Shown in pieces: positions 35,597 through 45,563 of a DNA stretch of 64,000 nt. Location: assembly GCF_900115925.1 (NCBI RefSeq), contig NZ_FOYF01000002.1:530194-594193 (forward strand), in the 5' to 3' direction. A program made the translations under genes and the position numbers. The DNA comes from Bacillus sp. cl95. GTDB taxonomy: Bacteria; Bacillota; Bacilli; Bacillales; Cytobacillaceae. Within the stretch, counting starts at the first letter, position 1; every line of letters starts with the position of its first letter. Below the pieces are notes generated by a model. That model saw nothing but the letters and a program-made list of their open reading frames with translations, searched no databases and was not told the DNA's origin.

Positions 35597-36133
35597 ATGG
35601 CATTTATTTCCCTCATTTCACTATGGTTCATCCCAGTGTTAATAGGATCTATTCTTATTTATGGAACGATGAAAAAAGTACCTACTTATGAAAGTTTCGT
35701 AGAAGGAGGAAAAGAAGGAATAAAAATAGCCATCTCCATCATTCCCTTTTTAGTTGGTATGATGGTTGCAATCTCTGTTTTTAGAGCTTCGGGAGCCCTT
35801 GAGCAATTGATGGTCTTCATTCGTCCTTTAGTTGAAAAGATTGGTATCCCAGCAGAAATTGTTCCTCTTGCCATTATAAGACCTATATCTGGGACAGCCG
35901 CTCTTGGAATGACAAGCGATATTATTGCCGCAAATGGACCTGATTCTTTTGTTGGGCGACTTGCTGCCACATTACAAGGAAGTACAGACACGACTTTTTA
36001 CGTATTAACGGTCTATTTTGGAGCCGTTGGCATTCGAAAGATGGGCGATGCAGTGAAGGTTGGTTTGCTTGCCGATTTGGTTGGAATTATCGCAGCCGTA
36101 GTTATTGTTACCATTGTTTTTGGTGGAAAATAG
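35597..36133 (+). CDS. spmB: Spore maturation protein B
   Basis: A 178-residue membrane protein acting with SpmA. The conserved core includes GGKEGIKIAISIIPFLVGMMVA, RPISGTAALGMTSDII and GSTDTTFYVLTVYFGAVGIRK. Ends the dacB operon before a strong terminator. Confidence 0.94.
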   Translation: MAFISLISLWFIPVLIGSILIYGTMKKVPTYESFVEGGKEGIKIAISIIPFLVGMMVAISVFRASGALEQLMVFIRPLVEKIGIPAEIVPLAIIRPISGTAALGMTSDIIAANGPDSFVGRLAATLQGSTDTTFYVLTVYFGAVGIRKMGDAVKVGLLADLVGIIAAVVIVTIVFGGK

Positions 36134-36136
36134 GAG

Positions 36137-36178
36137 AATCCTCTTTTTATTTTACAATAAAAAGAGGATTTTTTTTTA
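36137..36178 (+). terminator. Terminator of the dacB-spmAB operon
   Basis: 15-bp perfect stem AATCCTCTTTTTATT and complement, 4-nt loop, long T-run. Confidence 0.95.
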
Positions 36179-36281
36179 TTGTTGGTTAGCTTACTTTGAA
36201 AACAAGGGGAATTGTGTCATAATTCATTAGGATACAATTTAGTTAAGATAACTTAGATTAGAATATTATGAGGTGGCATAG

Positions 36282-37019
36282 ATGGAAAGATTGCAAAAAG
36301 TGATTGCGCACGCTGGTGTTGCATCAAGACGAAAATCCGAAGACTTAATAAAAGAAGGCAGAGTGAAGGTAAACGGCAAGGTGGTAAAGGAACTTGGAAT
36401 CAAAGTATCCCCATCAGATAGAGTTGAAGTTGATGCAGTGCAGATTCAAAGAGAAGAACCTGTTTACTATATGTTTTATAAACCGCGCGGAGTTATTTCT
36501 AGTGTAAAGGATGATAAAGGTAGAAAAGTGGTTACGGATTTTATGCCACAAATGCTTGAACGAATTTATCCAGTTGGACGCCTTGATTATGATACGTCTG
36601 GATTGCTTCTACTGACCAATGATGGGGAATTTGCCAATTTACTCATGCACCCAAGAAATGGTGTAGAAAAGTTATACGTAGTAAAGACGAAGGGGATTCC
36701 TGCAAAAGAGCAACTTAGAAAGCTTGAAAGAGGGATCATGCTGGAAGATGGAAAAACAGCACCTGCCAGAGTGAAAATGCTTTCTGTTGATAAACAGAAA
36801 AACACGGCTATCGTGGAAATTGTTATTCATGAAGGAAGAAATCGACAAGTAAGAAGAATGTTCGATGCCATCGGTAATGAAGTACTTAAGTTAAAAAGGG
36901 AACGTTATGGTTTCCTTACTTTGCAAGGATTAAGTACAGGTCAAACAAGGGAATTGACACCACATGAAGTTAAGCAACTGAGAGCGATGGCAATGGAATC
37001 TGGTAGGAAAAATTCATAG
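36282..37019 (+). CDS. rluB: 23S rRNA pseudouridine synthase RluB
   Basis: A 245-residue RsuA/RluB-type enzyme that modifies U2605 (E. coli numbering) of 23S rRNA. An N-terminal S4 domain (about 1-60, MERLQKVIAHAGVASRRK) precedes the catalytic domain with the Asp motif PVGRLDYDTSGLLLLTNDG (Asp about 105). IHEGRNRQVRRMF and LKRERYG are conserved. GAGGTGG is upstream. Stands directly before resA as in B. subtilis. Confidence 0.94.
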   Translation: MERLQKVIAHAGVASRRKSEDLIKEGRVKVNGKVVKELGIKVSPSDRVEVDAVQIQREEPVYYMFYKPRGVISSVKDDKGRKVVTDFMPQMLERIYPVGRLDYDTSGLLLLTNDGEFANLLMHPRNGVEKLYVVKTKGIPAKEQLRKLERGIMLEDGKTAPARVKMLSVDKQKNTAIVEIVIHEGRNRQVRRMFDAIGNEVLKLKRERYGFLTLQGLSTGQTRELTPHEVKQLRAMAMESGRKNS

Positions 37020-37119
37020 AAGTGTCACATTTCGCCAATTTCGAAAACACTATTTTAATGATAAAAAATGTTATAATTTAATTCATGCTTAAAAAGTGGA
37101 ATGTTTTGGGGGTTACTTA

Positions 37120-37644
37120 ATGAAGAAGAAAAGGTTGATGACAAGAACAGTCATCCTACTCATTCTAGGGGCAGCTGTGGCATATACATTGTACGCAAAC
37201 TTTACAAAAGATGATTCAAAACGAGTGGCTGTTGGAGAGCAGGCCCCAGATTTTATTGTAACGGATTTAAATGGTAATAAACACAGACTTTCAGAATATA
37301 AAGGTCAGGGCGTATTCTTAAACTTTTGGGGTACTTTCTGCAAGCCTTGTGAAAAAGAGATGCCTTATATAAATAATCAATATCACCAATTTAAGGATCA
37401 AGGCGTGCAGGTACTAGCCCTTGATGTGAAAGAATCTGAACTTGTCGTCTCCAAGTTTGTTGAGCGTCATCAATTGGATTTTCCAGTGGCTATAGATACA
37501 GATGGACAAATCCAGGATGCATACGGAATTGATCCAATTCCTGCAACGTTCCTGATAGATAAAGAGGGGAAAGTTGTGAAGTACTATACCGGTCAATTAA
37601 CCGAAGCAATGGTAAAAGATTTTATGGAACAAATTAAACCATAA
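37120..37644 (+). CDS. resA: Thiol-disulfide oxidoreductase ResA
   Basis: A 174-residue membrane-anchored thioredoxin-fold protein that reduces apocytochrome c before haem attachment. One N-terminal anchor (about 8-27) is followed by the TlpA-type domain with active site TFCKPCEKEMP (C-x-x-C). The B. subtilis protein has C-E-P-C, so Glu is replaced by Lys at the first inner position here; the catalytic Glu80 equivalent should be checked by alignment. The cis-Pro is in DPIPATFLID. GGGGG precedes the ATG at 37120. First gene of resABC. Confidence 0.92.
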   Translation: MKKKRLMTRTVILLILGAAVAYTLYANFTKDDSKRVAVGEQAPDFIVTDLNGNKHRLSEYKGQGVFLNFWGTFCKPCEKEMPYINNQYHQFKDQGVQVLALDVKESELVVSKFVERHQLDFPVAIDTDGQIQDAYGIDPIPATFLIDKEGKVVKYYTGQLTEAMVKDFMEQIKP

Positions 37645-37664
37645 GTTACGGGGAGTTTTATTAA

Positions 37665-39329
37665 ATGAAAGAAGTAAAATGTGAGTGTGGTCATGTAAAT
37701 CCACATGGTACCATACTTTGCGAGGCATGCGGCAAAGTTCTGGATGAGAGAGAAAAAGAAAAGCAACTTATTGATATGCGTTACGAAGGCAGTGCTAGAC
37801 GGTCCCAAACTTACAATAAGACAATCGTGGATAAGATTTGGAACTTCTTTTCGTCGGTTAAAGTAGGGGTATGGCTCATCGTTTTAACGTTGATTGCCTC
37901 TTCACTCGGTACCATCCTACCTCAGGAAATGTATATTCCAAACATAATGCCTGTAGCAGATTACTACGAACAGGAATATGGTTGGTTCGGGAAATTGTAC
38001 TATGACTTAGGGTTCCACAATTTATATAGCTCATGGTGGTACTTAATCTTAATTGCATCCATAGGAGTATCATTGGTTATTTGTAGTTTAGACCGAGTTA
38101 TCCCACTTTACCGAGCGTTAAAAGCGCAAAACGTTACAAGGAATGAAGGATTTCTAAAAAGGCAACGCGTTTATGGAATTGCTACTGAGACGATTAACGA
38201 GCAAGAGTTATCCAAAGCAGTAGAAGGTTTGAAAGCAAAAAGGTACCAAGTGAGAGAATCTCAAGGTGACATATTAGCCGAAAAGGGCCGCTTTTCTCGT
38301 TGGGGACCATATGTAAACCATATTGGACTAATTATTTTCCTCTTCGGAGCAATGTTGCGTTTTGTACCAGGGATGTATGTCGATAAGATCCTTTGGATTC
38401 GTGAAGGAGAGACAAAAGCTATCCCGGGAACAGAGGGGAAATATTATTTAAGTAATGATAAATTCACTCTAGAACTCTACGATAAACAAAAGGATAAAGA
38501 AGTATTCCAGAATGCACTAGATAAAGCAGGAAATGTCGTGAAGACGTACCAATCAGATGTTGTCCTCTATAAAAAGGAAGGCAATACTGTACCAGGTGAA
38601 AAGCCAACCTTGAAAAAAATGAAAGATTTTAAGATTAAAGTAAATGAACCATTGAAATTTGGAGATTTTGCTTTATATCAAGTTGACTATAAGTTGGATG
38701 AGTTAAACAAAATGACATTCACTCTTTCACAGAAAGAGTCTCAAAAGACATTTGGCGATCTTACAATTGATCTTTATGAGCCAAAAAAGAAGTATGACTT
38801 AGGAAATGGTTATTCAGTTGAACTCTTAAGCTATTTCCCTGATTTTGAGTTTGATAAGAGTAAGGGTGGAGAGCCAAGAACCAAATCTCGAATCCCAAAT
38901 AACCCTGCATTCGTTTTTAAAATGTTCAGTCCTGAGCATCCAGATGGAGAAGTTAGCTTCACTGCAATCAGGCAGACATTGGAACCTCTTGGCGAAAATG
39001 AATACAAGATGGAGTTTAAAGGTGTAGAAACAAAAAATGTCGCAGCTCTAACGGTGAGAGTTGACAAGACTTTATGGATCATCGGTTTAGGTGGCCTAGT
39101 CTTTATGATTGGAGTCATCCAGGGTATGTATTGGAATCACCGAAGAATCTGGGTTCAGAGAAAAGGTGATCAAATCATGATCGCTGCTCATACGAACAAG
39201 AACTGGTATGGGCTTAAGCGAGATATTGAGTTTGTATTGGCAGGCACGAATATGATTATGCCTAACGATCAGGTTCAAAATGCAAAGATGGACAAGGGGG
39301 ATACCGAAGATGGTAGCCATAAGCAGTAA
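37665..39329 (+). CDS. resB: Cytochrome c biogenesis protein ResB
   Basis: A 554-residue membrane component of the system II haem lyase. The N-terminus has a zinc-ribbon-like pair (C-E-C-G...C-E-A-C-G). Three transmembrane segments appear at about 68-90, 125-145 and 215-235. A long extracytoplasmic domain then leads to a final helix ([21 protein letters not shown]). [19 protein letters not shown] is a ResB hallmark. It overlaps resC by 20 nt. Confidence 0.94.
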   Translation: MKEVKCECGHVNPHGTILCEACGKVLDEREKEKQLIDMRYEGSARRSQTYNKTIVDKIWNFFSSVKVGVWLIVLTLIASSLGTILPQEMYIPNIMPVADYYEQEYGWFGKLYYDLGFHNLYSSWWYLILIASIGVSLVICSLDRVIPLYRALKAQNVTRNEGFLKRQRVYGIATETINEQELSKAVEGLKAKRYQVRESQGDILAEKGRFSRWGPYVNHIGLIIFLFGAMLRFVPGMYVDKILWIREGETKAIPGTEGKYYLSNDKFTLELYDKQKDKEVFQNALDKAGNVVKTYQSDVVLYKKEGNTVPGEKPTLKKMKDFKIKVNEPLKFGDFALYQVDYKLDELNKMTFTLSQKESQKTFGDLTIDLYEPKKKYDLGNGYSVELLSYFPDFEFDKSKGGEPRTKSRIPNNPAFVFKMFSPEHPDGEVSFTAIRQTLEPLGENEYKMEFKGVETKNVAALTVRVDKTLWIIGLGGLVFMIGVIQGMYWNHRRIWVQRKGDQIMIAAHTNKNWYGLKRDIEFVLAGTNMIMPNDQVQNAKMDKGDTEDGSHKQ

Positions 39330-40497
39330 TTTATTATTTACGGCATTTATCTTATATTTAGTTGCTATTCTGTTATTTGGGGGAGCGATTAGGTCAAAAA
39401 AAGATCTAGATGCAAAAAAAGGATCGAATAAATGGGGGAAGTTGGCGATCGTCGTCACGGTCATTGGTTTTATTGCGCAAGTAGGGTATTTTATTACCCG
39501 TTGGATTGCAGCAGGCCACGCTCCTGTTAGTAATTTATTCGAGTTTACAACATTCTTTGGAATGGCAATGGTAGGAGCATTTATTGTCATTTACGCAATT
39601 TATAGAACACCATTACTTGGGCTATTCACCTTGCCAGTAGCTGTTTTAGTCATCGCTTATGCAAGCATGTTTCCAAGGGACATTTCTCCTTTGATTCCTG
39701 CATTACAGAGTTATTGGCTTCATATTCATGTAACAACCGCAGCACTTGGAGAAGCTATTCTGTCAATCAGTTTTGCGGCTGGATTGATCTATTTGGTGAA
39801 AATGGTTGATCAAACAAAAGCGAGCAAACGTACATTTTGGCTTGAAGTTGTAATGTTCGGACTTATTACTACTTTAGGTTTTGTTGTTATTTCCAGTATT
39901 TTTTCAGGTATTGACTATAATGCAAAATTTGAATGGGTTGAAAAGAACGGTAATAAGGCAGATATGGAATTCAAGATGCCAGCACTTACTGGACCTAATG
40001 AAGGGGTTCTGTTAACAGATGGAAGCTTTGAACCACTTTTTGAAGTTCCCGCTTTCATCAATGCTAAGAAATTAAATACAGTTATATGGTCTCTCATGAC
40101 AGGACTTGTCCTATATGGTTTACTCAGAGTGATTTTAAGGAAGAGAATAGCAGCAACTTTGAAACCTCTGGTGAAAAATATAAACCTTGATTTAGTAGAT
40201 GAAATAAGTTATCGATCTGTATTGATTGGTTTCCCAGTATTCACACTTGGGGCACTCATTTTTGCAATGATTTGGGCACAAGTTGCCTGGACGCGATTCT
40301 GGGGCTGGGATCCTAAAGAGGTATGGGCTTTAATCACATGGTTATTCTATGCAGCATTCTTACATCTTCGCCTCTCTAAAGGTTGGCATGGAGAAAAGTC
40401 AGCATGGTTAGCAGTACTCGGCTTTGTCATTATCATGTTTAACCTAGTAGCAGTTAACTTAGTTATTGCAGGGTTACACTCATACGCAGGATCTTAA
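39310..40497 (+). CDS. resC: Cytochrome c biogenesis protein ResC
   Basis: A 395-residue CcsA/CcmC-superfamily haem-handling membrane protein with about eight transmembrane helices. The haem-binding WWD-type motif [19 protein letters not shown] is near residue 330, with flanking His in [14 protein letters not shown] and [14 protein letters not shown]. It works with ResB to attach haem to cytochromes c outside the membrane. The ATG at 39310 follows AAGGGGG inside resB. Confidence 0.94.
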   Translation: MVAISSNLLFTAFILYLVAILLFGGAIRSKKDLDAKKGSNKWGKLAIVVTVIGFIAQVGYFITRWIAAGHAPVSNLFEFTTFFGMAMVGAFIVIYAIYRTPLLGLFTLPVAVLVIAYASMFPRDISPLIPALQSYWLHIHVTTAALGEAILSISFAAGLIYLVKMVDQTKASKRTFWLEVVMFGLITTLGFVVISSIFSGIDYNAKFEWVEKNGNKADMEFKMPALTGPNEGVLLTDGSFEPLFEVPAFINAKKLNTVIWSLMTGLVLYGLLRVILRKRIAATLKPLVKNINLDLVDEISYRSVLIGFPVFTLGALIFAMIWAQVAWTRFWGWDPKEVWALITWLFYAAFLHLRLSKGWHGEKSAWLAVLGFVIIMFNLVAVNLVIAGLHSYAGS

Positions 40498-40516
40498 GAT
40501 TAATAAGCTATAATTT

Positions 40517-40550
40517 AATAGCCTTCACTTTTTAAAGTGAAGGCTATTTT
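40517..40550 (+). terminator. Terminator between resC and resD
   Basis: AATAGCCTTCACTT / AAGTGAAGGCTATT with a short loop, then TT. It separates resABC from resDE, so resDE needs its own promoter or read-through. Confidence 0.85.
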
Positions 40551-40594
40551 AAAAAATAAAAATGAAAACTGATAAATTGCTTGGAGGGAATTGT

Positions 40595-41311
40595 GTGGAG
40601 AAGGAAGTAAGGATATTAGTTGTTGATGATGAGGAAAGAATCCGACGTTTATTGAAAATGTACTTGGAGAGAGAAGAGTTCATGATTGATGAAGCTGAAG
40701 ACGGAAACGAAGCTCTTGCGAAAGCGCTCTCGAATGATTATGATGTCATCCTTCTTGATTTAATGATGCCCGGTAAAGATGGCATTGAAGTATGCCGTGA
40801 GTTAAGAGAGAAAAAAGCAACTCCTGTTATCATGTTAACAGCAAAAGGCGAAGAGGTTAACCGAGTACAGGGATTTGAAGTTGGAACAGATGATTATATC
40901 ATTAAACCTTTTAGTCCAAGAGAAGTTGTCTTGCGTGTAAAAGCCTTGTTAAGAAGATCTTCGCAGACAAGTTATTTACAAACAGAAACCACTTCTAAAG
41001 ATGTTATTGTTTTCCCTCATCTAACAATTGATAATGATGCCCATCGAGTAACGGCAGATGGGAAAGAAGTCGGTCTAACTCCGAAAGAATATGAATTGTT
41101 ATATTTTCTTGCGAAATCTCCAGATAAAGTTTTCGACCGTGAACAACTTTTGAAAGAAGTTTGGCACTATGAATTCTTTGGTGATTTAAGAACAGTTGAT
41201 ACCCATGTAAAACGTCTTCGTGAAAAATTAAATAAGGTTTCTGAACAGGCTGCAAGAATGATTGTAACAGTCTGGGGAGTTGGTTATAAGTTTGAGGTCA
41301 TAAATGAATGA
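40595..41311 (+). CDS. resD: Response regulator ResD
   Basis: A 238-residue OmpR/PhoB-type regulator of aerobic and anaerobic respiration. The receiver has the acidic pair DDEE (about 10), the phospho-acceptor in VILLDLMMPGKDG (Asp about 56), Thr in MLTAKGE and Lys in YIIKPFSPRE. The C-terminal winged helix has LTPKEYELLYFLAKSP and DLRTVDTHVKRLREKL. The start is a GTG 6 nt after GGAGGG; the ATG at 40562 lacks a site. It overlaps resE by 4 nt. Confidence 0.94.
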   Translation: MEKEVRILVVDDEERIRRLLKMYLEREEFMIDEAEDGNEALAKALSNDYDVILLDLMMPGKDGIEVCRELREKKATPVIMLTAKGEEVNRVQGFEVGTDDYIIKPFSPREVVLRVKALLRRSSQTSYLQTETTSKDVIVFPHLTIDNDAHRVTADGKEVGLTPKEYELLYFLAKSPDKVFDREQLLKEVWHYEFFGDLRTVDTHVKRLREKLNKVSEQAARMIVTVWGVGYKFEVINE

Positions 41312-43080
41312 TTTTTCTAAGGAGTGTAGTTGGTAAGCTCTGGATAACGATTCTTTTGCTCGTTTCCTTTATCCTTTTTATCTTAACTGTATTGTTGTTA
41401 CAGTTCTTTGAAAACAATAACAATGATGAAACGAATAAACAGCTTACTGAAACAGCAATGAAAATCGCACATGTCCTTGAAAAGCATGAAGGAGCAGAAT
41501 TACCGGTAGGATTAGAAATATCATGGGAAATCATAGATAATGTAACTAAAGTTGTCATTATTCATGATCAGGATGTTTACTATTCGCCGAACACGAATGC
41601 TTCAAATCAATTATCGGTTAAACAAATTAAAGAAGATCGTGAACTATCAAAGGTTTTAAATGAAGAGAAACAAGTGAAGAAAATCTCTAACCTTTCTGAA
41701 AAGGAAACAGCAAGACATTGGATCATTGGCGTTCCGTTCGGAAGGGGGAATGATCACACAGGTGCAGTATTTGTTTATCAATCTTTGGAAGTCATGAAAG
41801 TAACGACTAGGTCGACCACTAAATTTATATTGCTTGTAGCTGGTGTTGCGATCATACTCACGACCATCTTTGCATTTTTCTTATCGACTCGCATCACAGC
41901 TCCATTAAGAAAAATGCGCGAAGCTGCTTTTGAAGTCGCAAGAGGAAAATTTGATACTAAGGTACCAATCCTCACCAATGATGAAATTGGTGAACTAGCA
42001 ACTGCTTTTAATCAAATGGGAAAACAGCTTCAATTTAATATGAATGCGCTTAGTCAAGAAAAGGAACAATTGGCAAGTATCCTAAGCAGTATGGCAGATG
42101 GTGTTATTACTTTCAATCGCGATGGGACAATATTGATTTCCAATCCGCCTGCTGAACGTTTTCTTCAGTATTGGTATTATGCAAATGGAGAAATGAGTGA
42201 TAATCCTGAAGCTGTTCCTTCAAAGGTAATGGACTTATTTCAACTGGCTGTCAGTACCGAAAAAGAACAGGTGGGAGAGGTTTCCCTTCATGGTCGATAT
42301 TGGGTTGTCATAGTAAGCCCGCTTTACAGCAGCAGGTTTATCCGTGGCGCAGTAGCGGTTGTAAGGGATATGACAGAAGAACGGCAACTTGATGCGCTGA
42401 GAAAAGACTTTATAGCAAACGTATCCCACGAGTTGCGAACGCCAATTTCGATGATGCAAGGGTACAGCGAAGCAATTGTAGATGGTATCGCTGAAACCGA
42501 TGAAGAAAAAAGAGAAATGGCTCAAGTAATATATGATGAATCATTGAGAATGGGAAGACTTGTAAATGAGTTGCTTGACTTGGCACGGATGGAAGCTGGA
42601 CATATCGCATTAACCAAAGAGGAAATGGATGTTCCAAATTATATTCATAGAATCATTAGGAAATTTCAAGGTCTTGCTAGAGACAATGAAATCACGATTA
42701 GTGCAGGTGTAAATAAAGAGGAATTTCAATTAAGTTTTGATCCTGATCGAATCGAACAAGTTCTCACAAATCTAATTGACAATGCGATAAGACATACTCC
42801 AAAAGACGGTCACGTAAACGTGATTGTTAAAGACTTGGATAAAGGAACGCTTTTCGAGGTTCAGGATTCTGGTTCTGGAATACCAGAGGAAGATGTACCA
42901 TTCGTATTTGAACGCTTCTATAAAGCGGATAAAGCAAGAACGCGAGGACGTGCCGGAACAGGACTTGGACTTGCAATTGCTAAAAATATCGTGGATGCTC
43001 ATCATGGGCATATTACGGTGCAAAGTAAGCTTGGTCAAGGTACGACATTTTCCTTCTTCTTACCTCGAAAATCGGAATAA
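41308..43080 (+). CDS. resE: Sensor histidine kinase ResE
   Basis: A 590-residue kinase partner of ResD. It has TM1 at about 8-30, an extracytoplasmic domain to about 170, TM2 at about 172-194 and HAMP to about 250. A PAS domain follows (ILSSMADGVITFNRDGTILI). HisKA carries FIANVSHELRTPISMMQGY (His about 374). The ATPase domain has NLIDNAIRHTP, QDSGSGIPEEDVP and RAGTGLGLAIAK. Domain order matches B. subtilis ResE, where the PAS domain is important for signal sensing. Confidence 0.95.
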   Translation: MIFLRSVVGKLWITILLLVSFILFILTVLLLQFFENNNNDETNKQLTETAMKIAHVLEKHEGAELPVGLEISWEIIDNVTKVVIIHDQDVYYSPNTNASNQLSVKQIKEDRELSKVLNEEKQVKKISNLSEKETARHWIIGVPFGRGNDHTGAVFVYQSLEVMKVTTRSTTKFILLVAGVAIILTTIFAFFLSTRITAPLRKMREAAFEVARGKFDTKVPILTNDEIGELATAFNQMGKQLQFNMNALSQEKEQLASILSSMADGVITFNRDGTILISNPPAERFLQYWYYANGEMSDNPEAVPSKVMDLFQLAVSTEKEQVGEVSLHGRYWVVIVSPLYSSRFIRGAVAVVRDMTEERQLDALRKDFIANVSHELRTPISMMQGYSEAIVDGIAETDEEKREMAQVIYDESLRMGRLVNELLDLARMEAGHIALTKEEMDVPNYIHRIIRKFQGLARDNEITISAGVNKEEFQLSFDPDRIEQVLTNLIDNAIRHTPKDGHVNVIVKDLDKGTLFEVQDSGSGIPEEDVPFVFERFYKADKARTRGRAGTGLGLAIAKNIVDAHHGHITVQSKLGQGTTFSFFLPRKSE

Positions 43081-43196
43081 TTTCAATAAAAATGACGACT
43101 GTTCTTGATTCACAAGGAACATTCATTAAATTTTCTCCTCCGATTCTTCTTGAAGAAAGTTTTAACCATGCTATTCTGAAGGCTAACCGATTGAAA

Positions 43197-43227
43197 GACT
43201 CACTCAAAAATAGTGGGTCTTTTTTTA
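43197..43227 (+). terminator. Terminator after resE
   Basis: GACTCACT / AGTGGGTC (one G-T pair), 7-nt loop, seven T. Confidence 0.88.
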
Positions 43228-43250
43228 TATTCTAGGCACTGTTTTGCTTA

Positions 43251-43510
43251 CCTGTTGATTTCCGCTCCAGGATGCTCGCTTTCCGCGTTACGAATTATGA
43301 AAAGCCCTAATTCCGGCTTTTTCATGGACAAATTCGTCTTGGGTGTGGCGGTGAGCCTCCTCGGCTCATATGCGCCTGTGGGGTCTCACCTGTCCCGCAA
43401 ATCCCGCAGGACATTGAATGGCTTCCTCGAAAGGACCCACGCACGAAATTATGCGATAGCATAATTGAGGAATTTCGAGGAGTTTCTCACCTTCCGCTCC
43501 AATCAACAAA
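43251..43510. repeat. Repeat C, full copy (260 bp)
   Basis: Begins CCTGTTGATTTCCGCTCCA and ends CCTTCCGCTCCAATCAACAAA. The ends therefore have GTTGAT/ATCAAC in inverted orientation and TTCCGCTCCA in direct orientation. The GC-rich interior has several hairpins: AAAAGCC/GGCTTTT, GAGCC/GGCTC, and ATTATGC-GATA-GCATAAT at 43441-43471. A collapsed copy is at 31411-31437. Similar GC-rich palindromic elements occur between genes in many Bacillaceae; I cannot name the family. Non-coding. Confidence 0.8.
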
Positions 43511-43618
43511 TTGCAGAATCAACATTGTACTTTAACAGAGCAAAATTCTATAAACTAGTACTGGGGGATTTCTATAAAATATCTTCCATTTACAGGCAAA
43601 AAAGACTATATTTATAAG

Positions 43619-43644
43619 TGAAACTTTTTTGAAAAATTTGCGCC
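43619..43644 (+). promoter_or_regulatory. Candidate ECF (SigX-type) autoregulatory promoter
   Basis: TGAAAC, 16 nt, CGCC, about 28 bp before sigX. Same architecture as the site before the other ECF sigma gene at 3731. Confidence 0.5.
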
Positions 43645-43671
43645 TATATATATGAACGGGGAGGGAATGTG

Positions 43672-44223
43672 ATGGACTCCGTTTTCGATGAACTCTATCA
43701 TAAATATCATCATGACGTTTTCCAGTTTCTTTTTTACATGGTAAAGAACAAGGAACAAGCGGAAGATCTTGTTCAGGAAGTTTATATAAGAGTGATGAAG
43801 TCGTACGATCGATTTGAAGGAAAAAGTAGTGAAAAAACATGGCTTTTTTCCATTGCAAGAAATGTAGCCATAGATTTTTTTCGAAAGCAAAAAGGTTGGA
43901 AACAGAGACTGATAGAAAAATTTGATTTGACCGCTCAGCATGTAAAAGACGTTTCCCTTATTCCTGAGGAAGTTGCCATTCAAAGAGATGAAATAAAACA
44001 TATTTATGAGTGCCTCGACAAATGCTCACTGGATCAAAAATCAGTTATTTTGTTGCGTTATGTTCACGATATGTCAATTTCCGAAACTGCTGAATCATTG
44101 GGCTGGACTGAAAGTAAGGTGAAAACCACCCAACATAGGGCTTTGAAAGTTCTGAAGAAACACATGGAGAACAGGATAGGGAAGGAGGAAATCGATAGTG
44201 AAAAAGTCAGAGTGGAGCGATAA
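43672..44223 (+). CDS. sigX: RNA polymerase ECF sigma factor SigX
   Basis: A 183-residue ECF sigma factor. Region 2 includes KEQAEDLVQEVYIRVMKSYDRF and KTWLFSIARNVAIDFFRKQ; region 4 includes SVILLRYVHDMSISETAESLGW. Position after resE and before an RsiX-like gene identifies SigX, which controls cell-envelope charge and cationic-peptide resistance in B. subtilis. GGGGAGGG fits the ATG at 43672. It overlaps rsiX by 26 nt. Confidence 0.93.
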   Translation: MDSVFDELYHKYHHDVFQFLFYMVKNKEQAEDLVQEVYIRVMKSYDRFEGKSSEKTWLFSIARNVAIDFFRKQKGWKQRLIEKFDLTAQHVKDVSLIPEEVAIQRDEIKHIYECLDKCSLDQKSVILLRYVHDMSISETAESLGWTESKVKTTQHRALKVLKKHMENRIGKEEIDSEKVRVER

Positions 44224-45367
44224 ACAACTCGAGAACCTTCTTAGACAGATGCCTAATATCAAAGATCATCGCGATCCTCGTGACATCTATCAAAATATTT
44301 CTTCAAAACTAAATAATGAGAAGAGAAGATCCTGGTTGATGCCGGGGGTAGCAACTGTTGCAGCCGCGCTAGTGTTTCTTATGATTATACCAGGGATCTG
44401 GTCACAGCAAGATTCCATGCAAGAAATGTCTCTCGATAAAGCGGCTCCGGAGCATCTGGAACAATCTCCGCAACAAGACTCTCAGGGTGGGGCGGTAGAG
44501 AAAAAAGCCGCTGATCAGTTACAAGACACCCACTCACTTAACAAAATGGATATGATAGACCTAAGAACCGCTCTTTACTCAAATGAAGTTGGAAACAATC
44601 AAGTTCTAACATACTGGGTACCTGATACACAGGCGACTTTTTTGGTACCTATATCGATTTTGTCTGAACAAGACGAAAATGCCAATTGGATAGACTCGTT
44701 CAACAAGCATATGGAAAACCTTAACGAAGAAGCATGGGGATTGTCAGATTACTACCCCTTAAAAGGTGACTTATCCTTAGATTCTCCCACTACCGCGATA
44801 TTTAATGTAGCTGCTGATCATCCGTATGCACAAGGATCAAATAATGAATTAGGTATGGTTGAAATCTTAATTCGAAATTTGGCTTCCAATAGTCAAGTAG
44901 AAAAAATTCAATTCAAGACTAATGGAACACTTGGGATATCTACAGGGAATGACCAATTTAAAGAGAAGCAAGTGGTTTTCACAGGAAAGAAAGCTTATTT
45001 CCTTTATAGGCCAGACGCAGACAAAATGCCATTACTGGTTCCTTCCGAAGATTCCTTTAGTGACATCAAGCAAGCATTCGAGGCAATGAAACAGAATTTA
45101 GCAGATAAGCAACGAGTGAAATCGATTCCTGAGACTGTTCAATATGAACTTACTCAAGAGGGGGATCAATTGACTGTTAATTTTCTTGATGGATCAGTGT
45201 TTGCAGACTCCGATGAATCTCTGTCTCTGATGGTAGAAGCAATGATGTTAACTGCGAAAGATTTTGGGATTAAAGCTGTAAAATTTAATAATATGCCTGT
45301 ATTCGAGCTTTCTGGTATGGACTTTTCACAAGTATTAGAAGTTCCTGTTGCCCCAAATAAAAGATAG
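44198..45367 (+). CDS. rsiX: Anti-sigma-X factor RsiX
   Basis: A 389-residue single-pass membrane protein starting at a GTG with GAAGGAGG inside sigX. The N-terminal cytoplasmic part (1-45, WSDKQLENLLRQMPNIKDHRDP) binds SigX, one helix spans about 49-66, then a Gln/Asp-rich linker. Two extracytoplasmic halves follow, of which the last (YELTQEGDQLTVNFLDGSVFAD) looks like a GerMN-type domain, as in B. subtilis RsiX. Confidence 0.9.
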   Translation: MKKSEWSDKQLENLLRQMPNIKDHRDPRDIYQNISSKLNNEKRRSWLMPGVATVAAALVFLMIIPGIWSQQDSMQEMSLDKAAPEHLEQSPQQDSQGGAVEKKAADQLQDTHSLNKMDMIDLRTALYSNEVGNNQVLTYWVPDTQATFLVPISILSEQDENANWIDSFNKHMENLNEEAWGLSDYYPLKGDLSLDSPTTAIFNVAADHPYAQGSNNELGMVEILIRNLASNSQVEKIQFKTNGTLGISTGNDQFKEKQVVFTGKKAYFLYRPDADKMPLLVPSEDSFSDIKQAFEAMKQNLADKQRVKSIPETVQYELTQEGDQLTVNFLDGSVFADSDESLSLMVEAMMLTAKDFGIKAVKFNNMPVFELSGMDFSQVLEVPVAPNKR

Positions 45368-45385
45368 CAATAGTTGTTAATCAAG

Positions 45386-45418
45386 GAGTCAATCCAAATG
45401 GGATTGGCTCTTTGTCTT
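45386..45418 (+). terminator. Terminator after rsiX
   Basis: GAGTCAATCC / GGATTGGCTC with a short loop, then TTTGTCTTATTTT. Confidence 0.8.
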
Positions 45419-45563
45419 ATTTTAAATCAATTTTTTTGCATAAAAACTGAAAAATTATCACATTAATAACAAGGTGCTTACGGTCCCATTTTTTCTCAGT
45501 GTTCTATTATCCCGAGGAAAGACATACAGTGAAAAAGTGAGGACAAGTTTAAGGAGGAAAATG

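Larger units (their letters stand above)
43081..43671. other. 591-bp intergenic stretch
   Basis: Holds the resE terminator, repeat C full copy (43251-43510) and the ECF promoter of sigX. Bases 43081-43196 contain an open frame without a ribosome binding site, which I reject as a gene. Confidence 0.8.

Noticed and set aside
43092-43235. 47-codon frame after resE (starts MTTVLDSQGTF)
   Set aside because: Protein-like to the eye, but there is no ribosome binding site and its 3' part runs through the resE terminator and T-run. Possibly a remnant.
43213-43464. 83-codon open frame within repeat C
   Set aside because: GC-rich palindromic repeat without a Shine-Dalgarno; the apparent protein crosses the hairpin arms.
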